NCBI GenBank assembly: GCA_022539475.1
Contig: VCMS01000009.1
Location: 74,043-138,042 of the forward strand
Length of the DNA stretch: 64,000 nt
Reading direction: 5' to 3'
Source of the DNA: Gracilaria domingensis
Lineage: Eukaryota > Rhodophyta > Florideophyceae > Gracilariales > Gracilariaceae
The translations under genes and the position numbers were made by a program. Shown here piece after piece: positions 47,787 through 59,530 of the stretch; position 1 is the stretch's first letter, and every line of letters begins with the position of its first letter. The notes under the pieces are model-generated. The model did no database searches, was not told where the DNA came from, and saw only the letters and a program-made list of their open reading frames with translations.

Positions 47787-48466
47787 ATGCAAAATCTTTG
47801 CTGCACAAATTCATCAGAGAACCCTATTGTAAGTGTTGTGGGACGGCTTTTATGTGCACAGGTCAATAATTCTCGAATCATTTATCGTCTATGGCTTGGA
47901 AGAAGACATCATTTTATTCCTGATACGAAATGTTCAAGAGATGGATTACCACTAAGCTACCGAAAATTGCGACACGATGTGACAAAGAACATGACTTTTT
48001 CCTCCTTTTCAAAACATTTGGCAAAAGAGTTTGTAGAGATTTACAGAAGAACAAAGTGTGTTGAGAGCTCCTGTGGGAGAAAATCTTCGAATATTTCTGA
48101 AAAGGAGGTCCTGAAACAAATGTATGTGAAGAACGTCATTGCAAAGAACAACCAGACAAATGACACAAAGAGACGTTTATCAGCCCCAAATTCCCACCAT
48201 ACGCTAAAGGACAAGCCTGCATCTGTTCATTGTGTTCCTATTATCATAGCATAAAAATGGGAGGACGTGTGTTTAAGAAACGTGGCGGCTCAAAAACAAG
48301 AGATTGGTGTCAACTGTGTCGTCAACCATTATGTTCTGCTAGTTGGAACTCATGGCATACAAAACAAAAACTTAAAAAGGCTACCATATCTGCAGCAGAA
48401 CTTGAAGAACTTATTAAGAAGGCAAAGAAAGAATTGGAGGTAGTGTGGAATTTAACACACGTATAG
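47787..48466 (+). pseudogene. piggyBac-like transposase, C-terminal fragment
   Basis: VNNSRIIYRLWLGRRHHFIP and SYRKLRHDVTKNMTFSSFSK match the region after the 'KGGTD' segment of the transposase at 26.2-29.5 kb (VNAYYTFRALRTDENAF, SYRRWRKAEANVLTFRRAVK). A second frame at 48,257 gives MGGRVFKKRGGSKTRDWCQL and CRQPLCSASWNSWHTKQK. This is the same cysteine cluster ending in a WHT or HT motif. A frame change separates the two parts and no N-terminal or catalytic half is present. It lies inside the long-inverted-repeat element. Confidence 0.5.
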
Positions 48467-48529
48467 AATGTTTATTGCATTTGCTAAAGGATTGGACCTA
48501 AAACTGTTGTTGGCAGGTTTGCAGTCGAG

Positions 48530-48725
48530 GCGTAAAGCGGCAATAGTGGCGACAGTGGCGACAGCGGCGACAAAGGCGACAGAGGCGAAAAAATCGAGAG
48601 CAGCGAAAAGAGCGAGAGCGCTGAGAGCGGCGAACGCGGCGAGAGCGGCGAATGAGGCGAGAGTGGCGAAGGCGGCGAGTTGGAGGGCGGTGAACGCGAA
48701 GAGAACGGTGAAGTGGGGGGTGGCG
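48530..48725 (+). repeat. GGCGA-type minisatellite
   Basis: The stretch consists of about 9-18-bp units built on GTGGCGACA, GCGGCGA and GAGAGCGGCGA. On the plus strand it would encode an Ala/Arg/Lys-rich repeat. It is probably a slippage product rather than a gene. Confidence 0.55.
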
Positions 48726-49617
48726 AAGCAAATGGAAAGAGAACCAGAATGATAGAGAGTGATAAGGCGTACAGTAGCTGAAATAGAGAGAAGAAGAAAT
48801 CTTTGAGGTGTGGGGCAGCAGAAGTGGAGAAGCATAGAGCATTAGAGATTGCAGGACGAAGAAGGTGGAACCAGTGTATCATTCAAGGTAAAAAGCAGTG
48901 AGGGGGAGAGCAAAGTATGCGGCTAATCGAATCGATGCATGAGTGAAAAGTTGCCGGTGAGGCAAGGGGAGAAATGGTTGGATCAGGAAGAGCCAAGAGG
49001 TGTAGAGCTCCAAAGCTGATGGTGGCAACGCCGAGGAATGCTGAACCGAAAAACTTTTGTTTAAAGAAGCGGAGTAGAGCCAGGCCAGGTTAGCGTATGG
49101 TGCTGAGGACCGGTGCAAAGAATGCATAGACACAGTAGGAAGCAAACTAGGGAAAGCCGTACCGCTGCGTGGTGAAGGGCGTAGGGAGCCAGGTGGGAGA
49201 TGATGCGGTTGAGTGTTGCAAGTTGGCAAAGAATGATGGGCAAAAAGCCAAGCAGGGTAGTGCAGCAATATCAAAAAGACGCACAGATCGGCGAGGGAAC
49301 GAGGCAGACAAAGACCCAACCGGAAAGTTGGAATCAGACGGGAGCAGCAAGGTAGCGGAAGGCAAGGCAGAGGACGGCAAGAAGAGCGGCGCCGAGATAG
49401 GACGGAATGGCGACGCGGAGGAAGAAGCCACGGTCTGAGAGCGGCAACGCGTAGGAAATAGCGGCGAGGGCAATACGAGAGCTCTCACACTACAGTAGCG
49501 AGAAACTCTAGCTGCGACACTCTGACCATCTCGCTGGCCAGCAAGATTCTCGCTAGTTCTCGCAAAATCTTGCTTTCCAGCGTGATCAAAATCACTCTCG
49601 CAAGGGGCATAGGGCTA

Positions 49618-50700
49618 AACGTTTCGTCGAATTTGCCCAGTGCACCGAAAAAATGGACAGCTACCCAATCGCTCCAAATACTCAAGTAGTTTAGAGTATC
49701 GCATGTCTGGAAACCAGGCGGCAATGAGTTCAGGAAAAAACGCACTCTGGGGGTTTGCGCTTCCAAAATTACACCAAGATGCGAAGATTGTGGGAAGCGA
49801 TGGAGCGGGGCGAGTGGAGTGGATCAATAACGTGCACGCCTTCACCGCCGGCGAATCGGGCACTGGCCGGAACGGTCGTGCATTTCATTTGGTTCTAGGC
49901 GCCACAACGGGCGGCGCCACTGTGCGCCCTCGCAACGCCGTCACAAACGTGTCACCCAGTCTCTGCGTTCGCCTCGCAAGAGGCCCTCGGCACGTAACAC
50001 CGTCCCTAGAGGAGAAGCGCAACTCCTCTTACACCACTTTGCATCCTTCATATAGAGCTGCCATATACATAATCACATAAACAAACGGAGCCGAAGAGCA
50101 AGGCCCATAGATGGCTAACGACGAAGCTCATCTCTTCCACAAGAGTGTCTTTCAGAACTTGCAGGCGTGGTGCAAACTTCAACAACTAAATCAATAAACG
50201 CAGACACCTAGCTACCAAACATCTCACACCAGTAAACTCCTAAAACCTAAGCAGCACACCAAAAACACAATGGGAAAAAATAAAATGCTACCTTGTAGAA
50301 AACTGGAGAAGGATTGTGAGACACAACAAACATAAGCATTAAACAAATTCCCCTATAAGATAACACGCAATAAGAACAAAAGACAAAAAAATGTGAGGCG
50401 CAGTTAGAGTAGTTAGTAGTCCCAACAATTCTTCTCAGAACGAGTCAAGATGCATCAAGCTGACCATCCTCCTTATATAAGCGAGGGACGCACACTTTGT
50501 CAATATGTCAGCGATCTGTAGACTCCTTAGGATGTGCAGCAACTTGATAATGTTTTCGGCAAACATATCTCTGCACATGGTGCATCTTCAAGTCAATGTG
50601 CTTGTCGCGACCAGAGATCTGAGGGTTCGCAGTGAGCGAAAGTGCAGCCGAGCTGTCCGGTAGAGTCTCCGTAGCCTCATACCAGAACTCCTCGCTCTAA
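49618..50700. other. Stretch without a recognisable gene
   Basis: A frame on each strand at 49,615-49,866 overlaps without clear coding character. From about 50,080 to 50,470 the sequence is A-rich on the plus strand. It borders the 3' side of the minus-strand copia fossil and may contain its long terminal repeat, but I found no matching repeat near 62 kb. Confidence 0.35.
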
Positions 50701-53700
50701 GGCTGTTGGTGTGCGAATTACCAAAACATCTTTCGGACCCATGTGATGTCCTTTGCGCATGTAGAAAGAGCTACGTAATCATCTTCTGCAGACGAAAGAG
50801 CAATGAAGGTTTGACGCTTCGATTTCCACATGATTGGTGCGTCGTTGACGGCGATTACGTACCCAGCAGTAGAATTTCGAGTCTCTATACATCCCCCCCA
50901 ATCGGTGTCAGCGTATGCACGAAGTGAGGCGGGAATAATCGGAATGTTCGATCGGTAGTGGAGTCCGTAGTCCAATGTACCAGCCACGTACCTGAAGAGA
51001 CGCTTGAGCAAGGAAAAATGGCGCTTGCAAGGATTTTGAAGATGTTTCGAAAGAGCCGAAACTGGGAAAGACAGATCCGCCCTTGTAGATACAGCCCTGT
51101 AGAGAAGGCCACCAATTCTTGCCCTGTAGATAGCGTGATCCACTGTAGAGAGAGCTTGCTTAATTTTGCCTGTTGGTAGTAAGTTCGCTACGGCTGAAAA
51201 GGGAGACTGCACGGTGTTGCATTGTTCCATGCCGAACTTTTTGAATAGTTGTACGGCATATCTGTACTGGGTCACCTTGATTCCGAGTGCTGAGCGTTGG
51301 ATGCTCCAACCAATGATGGACTTCAGCTCACCATAAAGTTTCACATCGAAGGTCGCATCGAGTCGTTCCTTGAAGTATGTCAGAAGATTCACGCTGTTGG
51401 CAGCGCAGGCGCAGTCGTCAACGATTACTGCGACTATAATGAACCGGTCTTCTTCACGGTACATGAAGACTCGTGAGTCGAGAGCCAATATCAAGAATCC
51501 TCATGACAGTAGTGTGTCCGAGAAGAGGGAGGCCCAGATAATCCCAGCTTGGACAGCACCATAGAGGGAGTTGAGTAGTTTGCAGACGTGACCGGGTTCG
51601 GCTTGGATGTCTGTGGAGTCGGTTGGCTGTTCTATGATGATTGGAACATCCAGTTTGCCGTAGAGATACGTATTCGAAAGGTCAGCTCCTTCCAGTATAA
51701 GGCTCTCCGCAACCGAAACGGCCAGGAGAATACGAAGAGCTTCGTGGCAGGCAACAGGAGCGTAAGCGTTGTGTGGATCGAAGTCTATGAATGGTTTCTG
51801 CTTTTCCCCCAGTAGACAGCAGCGTGCCTTCTTCAAGAACTTCTTTCCCATACCATCGAGCATTTTCCCTTTGAAGACCCAAGTGTATGGCACCAGTTTC
51901 ATCCAAGCTTGGCGAGGGATGAGTTCCCATGTCTTTCGCAGGACCAAGGCGTTCATTTCGCGGTCAATCGCCTCACACTATCCTGGGTCTCCGCACGCTT
52001 TCTTGAAGGAATGCGGTACAGATGGGTCGTCGAGTGTCTTCTTTGAGACCCAGACCCGCGGGAAGTTGTGCGTAATGGTCGTGAAAGCTTTCACAAGATA
52101 CTCCTTCAAGTCCGTTCTCTCTGCATCCGGCTGTTCAGTTGGCTTCACCTCCACTTCCTCGGCCTCTTATTGTCTCGTGGTACCTTCAAGGAGGCTTGAT
52201 ATGTAGGGGAGTGGAGAGGAGTTGACCGGCTTGAAGTCCAAGTTCCTGCACGTCACGACAGAGTTCTTCTCTGGTACGAAGACGCGGAAAAGAGTGTTGT
52301 CACTCTGCACGCCAACGAAGTGCGAGAGCACGGAACGTGGAAAGAACTTCTTATTTGGGACCGTTTTCGAGCGTTAGACGAACGCAAAGATGGGCTGTCC
52401 GAAGTTCCGAACGTGAGAGAAGTCGAGTTTTGTCGATATGTACCACTCCAACATTGTAATCCGTCCCTTGATGCGTGAGGACGGTGACCGGTTTCGAAGC
52501 CAGTTCGCGTGGTTCATGGCTTCGGCCCCAAAGGAAATGGGCAGCTTGCTCGCAAAGAGAAGAACACGAGTCCGGGTCCAATGCTCTTGGATGAGCCTCT
52601 CGGCAGCCCCGTTTGATTCGGAGGCGTATGCCGGAGAGAACTCCAGTTTGATGCCATTCTCGCGGCAAAATACATCCAACTGGTTGCTCTTGTGCTCATC
52701 TGCCCCGTCCAGGCGAACATTCTTGAGTCGAAACAAGTGGTTGGGCTCGAGTTCCGAGCGGTGCTTATACGATTCAATGTTCTTCAGGACAGATGCGCCT
52801 GTCTTGTCCAGGAGAAAGAACACGTCCGACTTTGAGGTTTAGTCGTCCAGAACGGCCATAGCGTAGATAGCGCCAGAGAGAGAAGGCGAGATCTTGCCAG
52901 ACAGGTCCTATGATTGAGCTCCAAAGGACTTGAGGTGGAGACAGACCGTTGCCTAGCGATGAGCGGATTGCGCTTCATTTGGCCCGTGAGACATGGGACG
53001 CAGGTCAAGGACTCGAGGATGGACCGTTGGAAGTAGGGAACAGAGTCCAACTCCTTCGATAGATGCTAGTACCTGCTTAGATGTAGGTGACCAGTGCATC
53101 CATGCCATTCCAAAGCCAGTTCTTGCTTGGTGTTACCAGCGTTCACCACCATGACCTGTTCCTCCTAGTCACTAAGGTCCATGATGAAGAGGCCTTGGTG
53201 GATTGGTGTTTCCCAGATCACCTTATAGTCTCGATTAGGATCCATAATGAAGCAGCCATTGAAAGGGCGCAGCGTTGAAGTGAACATCAGCACGAAGTCT
53301 GCAATTAGTACCCCGACAGAAAGGATATTCGACTCAAATTCTGGAGCGTGGTACGCCTCCTCGACTGTACCGTTGTTCAAGGGAATCCAAACGTGGCCCC
53401 TTTCCTACAAGACGAGCCGTGCCAGAAGCGGCTTGAAAGAGCTCGATGTCGATTCGCTCGTAGCGGATGAATAACTTTCTTGAATACAAGAAATGGTGAG
53501 TAGCGCTTGAATCGATATACACGCAGTCAACTTTGTGTTGTGAGAGTAATGCGATATTACTCCGGTACTTTGAAATTCTGCAGTGGAAGCCAGGTAAGGA
53601 TGTCGATCATCACGCCTTTTCACTACATATGAGCCTGTGTTGGAGTTGTGATTACCATTTCCATCCCCCCTTGGTGCAAATTCAGAGTTCCAGTTTGATT

Positions 53701-53819
53701 GGCGTTGACCTCCTCGATGGTTTTGACAGGATCGATTGTAGCCGTTGTTCGAGCGGTTGCGTTGTTGTTGGTTTTCGGTACACTGGTTCCGTGAATTGTG
53801 GCTACCATTCCCGGAGTCA

Positions 53820-53844
53820 GGCGGTGTCTAAACAGACCGTGATC
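53820..53844 (+). repeat. Left terminal inverted repeat of the 7.2-kb Harbinger
   Basis: Starts GGCGGTGTCTAAACAGACCG and is identical to the complement of 61,033-61,057. The preceding TCA is the target duplication. Confidence 0.85.
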
Positions 53845-54182
53845 AAAACCGTGATCGGGGAATGATTGGTGAAACACAACAAAACTGGCCTTCGCCCATT
53901 ACCGCCCTTCTTAATACATTCTTGGGTCCTCTTACTGTAGAAAAGAGCCTGTAGCAAACCACAAACTGACATTTGGTTCACGCATTCCCAATCATTTGAA
54001 TTCCGGGCCGCGCACTTTTGAAGAAGGACCGCGAAACATGTCGTTTTTGTAGCGCGCATACTACCGTAGTTGCCAGGTTGCATTGCTTACGGTACGCCAC
54101 ATCTCCGATTATACAGCTTGCAGATGTTAAACGCTCCTAACGTTCCCCTCTAGGCTGCGCCCTTTCCTGCCTTCTGTACGAT

Positions 54183-55717
54183 ATGGCGCACGAGATCCAA
54201 GTTGCAAGTGGCACACCGCCGATTGTACGACGCAGTCCCCGCAAGCACCCCTCCTCACGCTTGCCTGGTGCTTATTCAGCTCCATCCCAATATGCAAACA
54301 GCTTGAACGGCCCCGCCACAAGCGCCGCTCCTGCCACACTAGCACAAAGAGATTCCTACAGTGGGGGTCCTTCGTCCGCAATTAGCGTCTCGCCATACGA
54401 TGAGCCCTCCTTCCGCGGGCCATCCCGAATAACTTCTTTGCATTCGTTCCTCCTCCGAAAGAAAGCAAAGGAACTAAAAGAAATTTGCAAGGAGTTCAAC
54501 CTCACTGTACACAACCGAAAGCAAAACGAACTTCTCGCCTCCATAGTTCTTATCTTTCATGTACGAAGCTTGGACGATATCAGCGTAAGTGACAATCTAA
54601 GTTTAAGTCCAAAACTACAACCATTTCTGTCTTACGAAACTGCTGCAATAGCGCGATGCGAAGAGTTTTCTGTGCAGCCATCAGTGGGAGCCTTTCTGGA
54701 GATGATGAATGTTAAGGATCGCAAGAAGGTAATAGAATCAATTCGAGCTTATAGAGACGAAAGTAAGGAAAGGTCAGAGTTCCCATTGACCCAAGAGAAG
54801 GAAAACGAAAGAGACCCGTACTTTTGTCTTAATGAATGCGCTCGCTTGATGGTTATACTCAGAGAGGATGAAGAGTCGAAAATTGCGCTCCAGAATGCAA
54901 CTGGTAAAACGTTAACGAGGATGGAGCTGGACAATCGTGGCACTGGAGATTCGTTTTGGATGACAGTTGAGCACCGGTTCAATAATGCCGCAGTGGAATC
55001 GAAAGAATCATTCAGTGGGCGTCTCGATGAGGTTAACTCGAATGAACGGCCCCTTTGTCACCGTGGAGCAGCGCTTCTGAAGAAGCAATACGAATCTGTA
55101 AAGGCACTTGTCACGAAGGCGAGGACCAATTGGTCAAATCTGGGCAAAACGATCCGACTAACTTTCCAACATTTCTGCGATATCTTCCTTCTGGTGAGCT
55201 CGATGCGGAGTCAAAGCGAATGTATGTATTCTTTATTGTGTCCCGTATGGGAACAGATCGTGAAGCGGAGGATTTTCTCGTCACGTTTTCTAAGCTGGTG
55301 GAAGAAGACGATGGAGGCATTGAAGAAGGACAATTAGGGAGTGATTTGCTGAGCAATGCGGCTAGTGGTGCAGACCGGCGGGCATCAAGTGCAAGAAACG
55401 GCGGCAGCCAGAAGGAGTTTAGCGAGATATAAAAAATGGTTAATCGGTCGCATGCGATATGTGAGGAGCAGACTGCAATGCTCAAAGAACATATTGCACA
55501 CGAAAGTTCAAAGGACGACCATGGGAGGGGTACTGGTGGTAAGGGTTCTGTTGAAGAGGAACAGAGCAGTAAATTTGACAATCGAGTCAAGTTGGCAAAA
55601 TCTCTGGCGGAGAGTTCCGTCGTAATTAAGAGAGCTCGTGATGTCAATGACGCAGAACTAGTTGAAGTTCTTGAAGAAAGCCACCTTCATATGCTGAAAA
55701 GTTCAGAAACATTGTGA
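54183..55717 (+). pseudogene. SAP-domain/coiled-coil family protein, copy 1, two breaks
   Basis: From ATG at 54,183 a Ser/Pro-rich leader with a short basic stretch (RRSPRKHP, residues 16-23) precedes a SAP-like helix-turn-helix at residues 93-123 (AKELKEICKEFNLTVHNRKQ), a fold that binds AT-rich DNA. The conserved core follows: LNECARLMVILREDEESKIA, SFWMTVEHRFNNAAVESKES, RPLCHRGAALLKKQYESVKA and, after a frame change near 55,135, SGQNDPTNFPTFL and RMYVFFIVSRMGTDREAEDF. A stop at 55,430-55,432 precedes the coiled-coil tail (FDNRVKLAKSLAESSVVIKR). It is 363 bp from the element's left end and convergent with the transposase. It may be the DNA-binding partner, a role inferred from position. Confidence 0.65.
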
Positions 55718-56111
55718 AGGAGCAACGTCTTGATGGTGATTGTATGGATGACGACCCGTAGCTCTTACCACGTGATTCATTGCGTTAGGGATGTCGTTGG
55801 GCCGTAATGACATATCGTAGGACCTTTTTCGTCAATACGGATATATACAAGTCGGGTTATATGAAGGCTTGTGCTTTGTTCTCTCTTGTGAGCCTACTCT
55901 TCGCGTTTATGATAAATCTGTAGCACTCTTGTGCGTGTCGTTTGTCGTCCTCTCAAATTACGCCTTCCCACAAAATTTTGGTGGGCTTCCGCACTCGCTG
56001 TCTTTGAACTCCGTCGTAGTTGCTCTCTGCGTTGCCACTAGGAACTGTGCTGCCTCTAAGGAGTGTAGTCTCTCATGAACGCCATAGACCCAACCAGAAC
56101 ACTCTTGCGTC

Positions 56112-57880
56112 TCACGTCTTCTTTAACTGTGCTTCTTGTACCAGATGAAACCAGTTTGGCGCGTCTAGTGTATAAGCAACGTACACAATTTGCACAACAA
56201 TAATCGTCAGCATTAGCCGCGTGGGGTTTTGCAGCACAGCCATGAACTCGTTCCAACCGAGAATCAGTAGTACCCCCGATAAGCCAGATAGAAACCTTGG
56301 TTTTGATTCTTGCAGCCCCCTGCGCACACTTTGCCTCCATGAAAATCGCCCCGCTCTGTCACTTCAGTTTCTCCTTTAGGTCCGCCTTCGCGTTCGAGAC
56401 GATTATCGTCATCTGATTATCTTTCTTGCCCAGCTTTCGGCTGGCCGTAATCGTGGTAGTTGCAAGCGAACATTCCAACTTCCCCACTGCTAGCAAATTG
56501 GCAAGCTTTTCTCCCCTTTCCTGCGCAGCAACGAACAGAGCCTCGATATCCTAATTCGACCCAAAATGCCTTGGTACACCTCTTTCGTCAAAGCGGAACG
56601 CAGCTTCGAAGCGCTTCGTCATTCTCAAGAGCATGTTGGATGGAGTACCGATAGCAGTTCTGATGTCGCTCACAGCCGAATTATGACACTCGCTCTTCAG
56701 TCAATCTTCCAAACTCGTCATCCGCTCCACCTCCAATGCAATTCCCCTCTCACCATACACAGTCTTGGTCTCTTTGACTGTGGCTTTCCACGATACATCT
56801 GCAACCTCAGATGTTCGACTCCATAGATCGTCAGGACCGCTGTCCAACACAATGGTCATCGGAGCCTTAAACTCTGACTGGAAAGTCTCCAAGCAATGCG
56901 TCTTGGACTCTGAAAGTACCGTGTTCCTCTCGCGCTTGAGCTCAGTGTCTAAAGTCTATTGAAGCCTCTTACGAGTCACTGCGGACGAAGTCATAACGAA
57001 TCCAAGAGGATGCAACTTCATTTCGGACGAATCTGAAACACTTCCGTGAAGTAGCGTTGTTGTACAGGCATCATCAAACATTTTCATAGCGCTTTCCGTA
57101 ACATTCCTGGAGTTCTGATTCCAATTCAGTCACGGTTCGGATACAGTTCCGTTCTCTCTATAGTTCACGATCTCTTGAAACTGTTTCACGGCCGCATCTG
57201 TGTGCCGCAGTAATTTGACCTTCAAACAACATCTTGCACTCGGATGATAGGTGGGCACGGAGCTCCTCTGCCTTCATGTGAGCGACCTTTTTCGAGTAAC
57301 GTGAAGCTCCTTCAATGTAGTTGTTCAAAGCTCTATCACAATTCTCTAGCAAAGAGCTGAACAATCCAGGAACAATCGAGGGCATTGAGCGATCCGCGGG
57401 TAGCAGGTCTTCTTTGAGCGGAGCAATTGCATCTTCAAAGACGAAGAACACATCTTTTGCGATCTGTTCACATCAAAAATAAGCCAGCATTTCTTTCTGT
57501 GATGGAATATCAAGCTCCTAAATTTCACGAATGTTCTCCCAAACAGATCGCGCGTACTCCGAAACTCCATCTGCAGCAACACCTCTACTGCACTCTTTTT
57601 TTGAAGATATCGCCGCCTTTGAATCGCTTATTGAGTTCTGCCACCTGCTATTCAAACTTCTTTGAGCAGTAGACTTGTGAGGTAGTTCTTCAAAGTCAAG
57701 TTCGAAGTAATCAGTGATAGGAGCATCAAATCTCGTGAAGCAGAGTCTCCGCGTCATCTTCGCCGCCACACCTGGAGTCAGGATTCCGTTTGTCCTCCCT
57801 GGAAGGAATGCTTTCCAACACCGATTCTCTTTCCTGACTCGAATTAATGGGTGTTGTAACCACGGAGCGGCTTCTCCCAA
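56112..57880 (-). pseudogene. SEY1/RHD3-type GTPase gene, N-terminally truncated and broken
   Basis: Minus-strand pieces follow the order of the SEY1/RHD3 (atlastin-like) family, which fuses ER membranes. TDYFELDFEELPHKS corresponds to the end of the GTPase region. Then come EYARSVWENIREI, DAIAPLKEDLLPADRSMPSI, a helical segment with SRYSKKVAHMKAEELRAHLS, LDSGPDDLWSRTSEV, FRFDERGVPRHFGSN, and finally the membrane hairpin region LGWNEFMAVLQNPTRLMLTI. The P-loop part of the GTPase domain is missing, and about six frame changes or stops occur. It lies inside the 7.2-kb Harbinger, so it looks like a captured gene piece. Confidence 0.6.
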
Positions 57881-58232
57881 CCATCTCCGTGTCTCTCATC
57901 TTCTTTGAACCGTTTCTTACTTCTTTAGCTTCATATTTTCCGAACAGTAATTTGTTTCCGAAAGAACTTCGTCGCATGCACAAATGGGTCAAACTCGAGG
58001 CCCTTGCGAGCTTCACCGCAACAGTCTTGCCGCAATGCTTGTGCTACGACAGGTTCTGCTGTTAACGCTTGGCTCCATAGAGGCAATCGGAACTAGTCTG
58101 GGCAGTTGATGGGACGTACACGAGAACAATCTCCAGCAGTAAATACATCAGACATACTACTTCCCATCATTCCAGCCTCACCTTGTTGTGTCTACTCCTG
58201 CAGCCGTCACTGCTCAGTTCCGATCCGCACCT

Positions 58233-58708
58233 GTAGCTCCACTTTCATTTTGAATCGCCGCGCCGCCCCTGGGCGCAGTACAACTCGCGTCGCCACCGCG
58301 CAGAGCAGGTGCTGTCCATATCGAACGCCATCGAGCCTCACGAGACCGCCTTCGCGCTGCGCCTCGCCTCTGTTAAAGGCATCCGGCAGCTGCTCGCAGA
58401 TGCAAAAGCTCGAGCCCGAGCAGCGGACCTTCTTGCGGCAAATCATCAAGGATGGCGTCACGCGCGGCGTCGCCTGCGCCGCCAGCAACACTGCCGCCTC
58501 GTGCGCCCTTCTGAAGGTCGAGCTGCTCGTCATTGCGCTCGTGCCATGCCCGCGAATCACTCGCTTCGCCATTTCTGTCGTGCCGCTCGGCGCCACCGTC
58601 ATCGATCTGGCTGCCCTGCAAAACCCCGCCACCATCGAGCTGCTGCTCATGAACTGCAATCTCGATGCTCGAACCCGAGCTTCCGTCGAGCAGTACACCC
58701 ACATTTGA
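58233..58708 (+). pseudogene. Unrecognised GC-rich coding remnant
   Basis: Two plus-strand frames look coding in turn. SNAIEPHETAFALRLASVKG, followed by IRQLLADAK (to about 58,405), is continued in another frame by LEPEQRTFLRQIIKDGVTRG, then ASNTAASCALLKVELLVIAL and TVIDLAALQNPATIELLLMN to 58,708. The series of short helices with repeated leucines suggests a repeat-type protein, but no family is recognised. It is cargo of the 7.2-kb Harbinger. Confidence 0.35.
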
Positions 58709-58749
58709 TGCTGCTGCGTGCGTTGGATCGACAAAAGCTGCACGAACCT

Positions 58750-59530
58750 CCCCAATCGCGCCCCACCTCAGACTTTGACCTGCAACTTTCATCAGAGCTA
58801 TTTGACCTCGACCAGAACGCGCTTTGGTAACACTCACTGACCTCACTCGCATCCAAATGCACACACTCAAATGTTCATGTTCGCGCGCCTCAACACACCG
58901 CTGTGTGGTACATGGTACAATGTACACTACACCGCCGGGAGCATCCAAATTCCTCTTCACTCAAAACGCTCTGACGCACACGCACAGTTTGCGTTCCACG
59001 ATCTCTCAACGTTATCACAAGAGCAACAGAGGGAAGTAAAAACAAACAACATGGAAATGACCTCTCAGCTGCAAACAGTATTACAAAGCAATTATGCCAT
59101 TAGAGCCCAGCAGACCAAGACTGTACTTCTTCATTTCATACTACAGCACGTGGAAGACTTGCTTCGCCCCGGTCGTGGCGTACTGCATGGCAGCATCAAA
59201 AGTGCCTGGATCCGCCTGCTTGTGATCTAACAGCGGCAGATCTTGCCAGAATGCGGCGCTATGGCCAATGTCGGCTCCGATCTACCTGACGCACTCTCCA
59301 GGGAACTGGGATTGGCTACAAATGTGTTGTCCACATAGACAAAGCTGCATGCCACCACGAAGCCCGGCATGGCCACGCTGACATTGACCAGTGCCAGACA
59401 AGCGGCTTTGATAACGAGGAAACTTGAAATTAGAACTAGTACGGAACTGGTATACCCATCACTTGGGAACGAAGAAGTCCCCGAGACTTCATGATCTCAA
59501 CCATCGGGTTCCTTTTTCTCGTAGACCGAG
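58750..59530. other. Stretch without a recognisable gene inside the Harbinger
   Basis: Short plus-strand frames at 58,824-59,230 and 59,424-59,744 (the latter overlapping the transposase end) show no domains. Nothing else is identified. Confidence 0.35.

Larger units (their letters stand above)
47185..49617. mobile_element. 2.4-kb element with 380-395-bp terminal inverted repeats
   Basis: The left arm, 47,185-47,579, starts TAGCCCCATGTCCGTTGCGA. It is the inverse of the right arm, 49,240-49,617, whose complement starts TAGCCCTATGCCCCTTGCGA. Shared interior landmarks are TTTTGATCACGCTG, CCAGCAAGATT, TCTCGCTACTGTAGTGTGAGAG and TGATATTGCTGCA. Arms this long suit Mutator-like or foldback elements. 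The interior carries a piggyBac-like C-terminal fragment and a G-rich repeat tract. No target duplication was found at the ends I chose. Confidence 0.6.

Noticed and set aside
7883-55717. Reassigned stop codons, because many genes read on through a single stop
   Set aside because: All three stop codons appear at such places (TAG at 8,138 and 43,064; TGA at 12,761 and 34,660; TAA at 55,430), mixed with frameshifts, and the intact genes end normally. Decay explains this better than a variant code.
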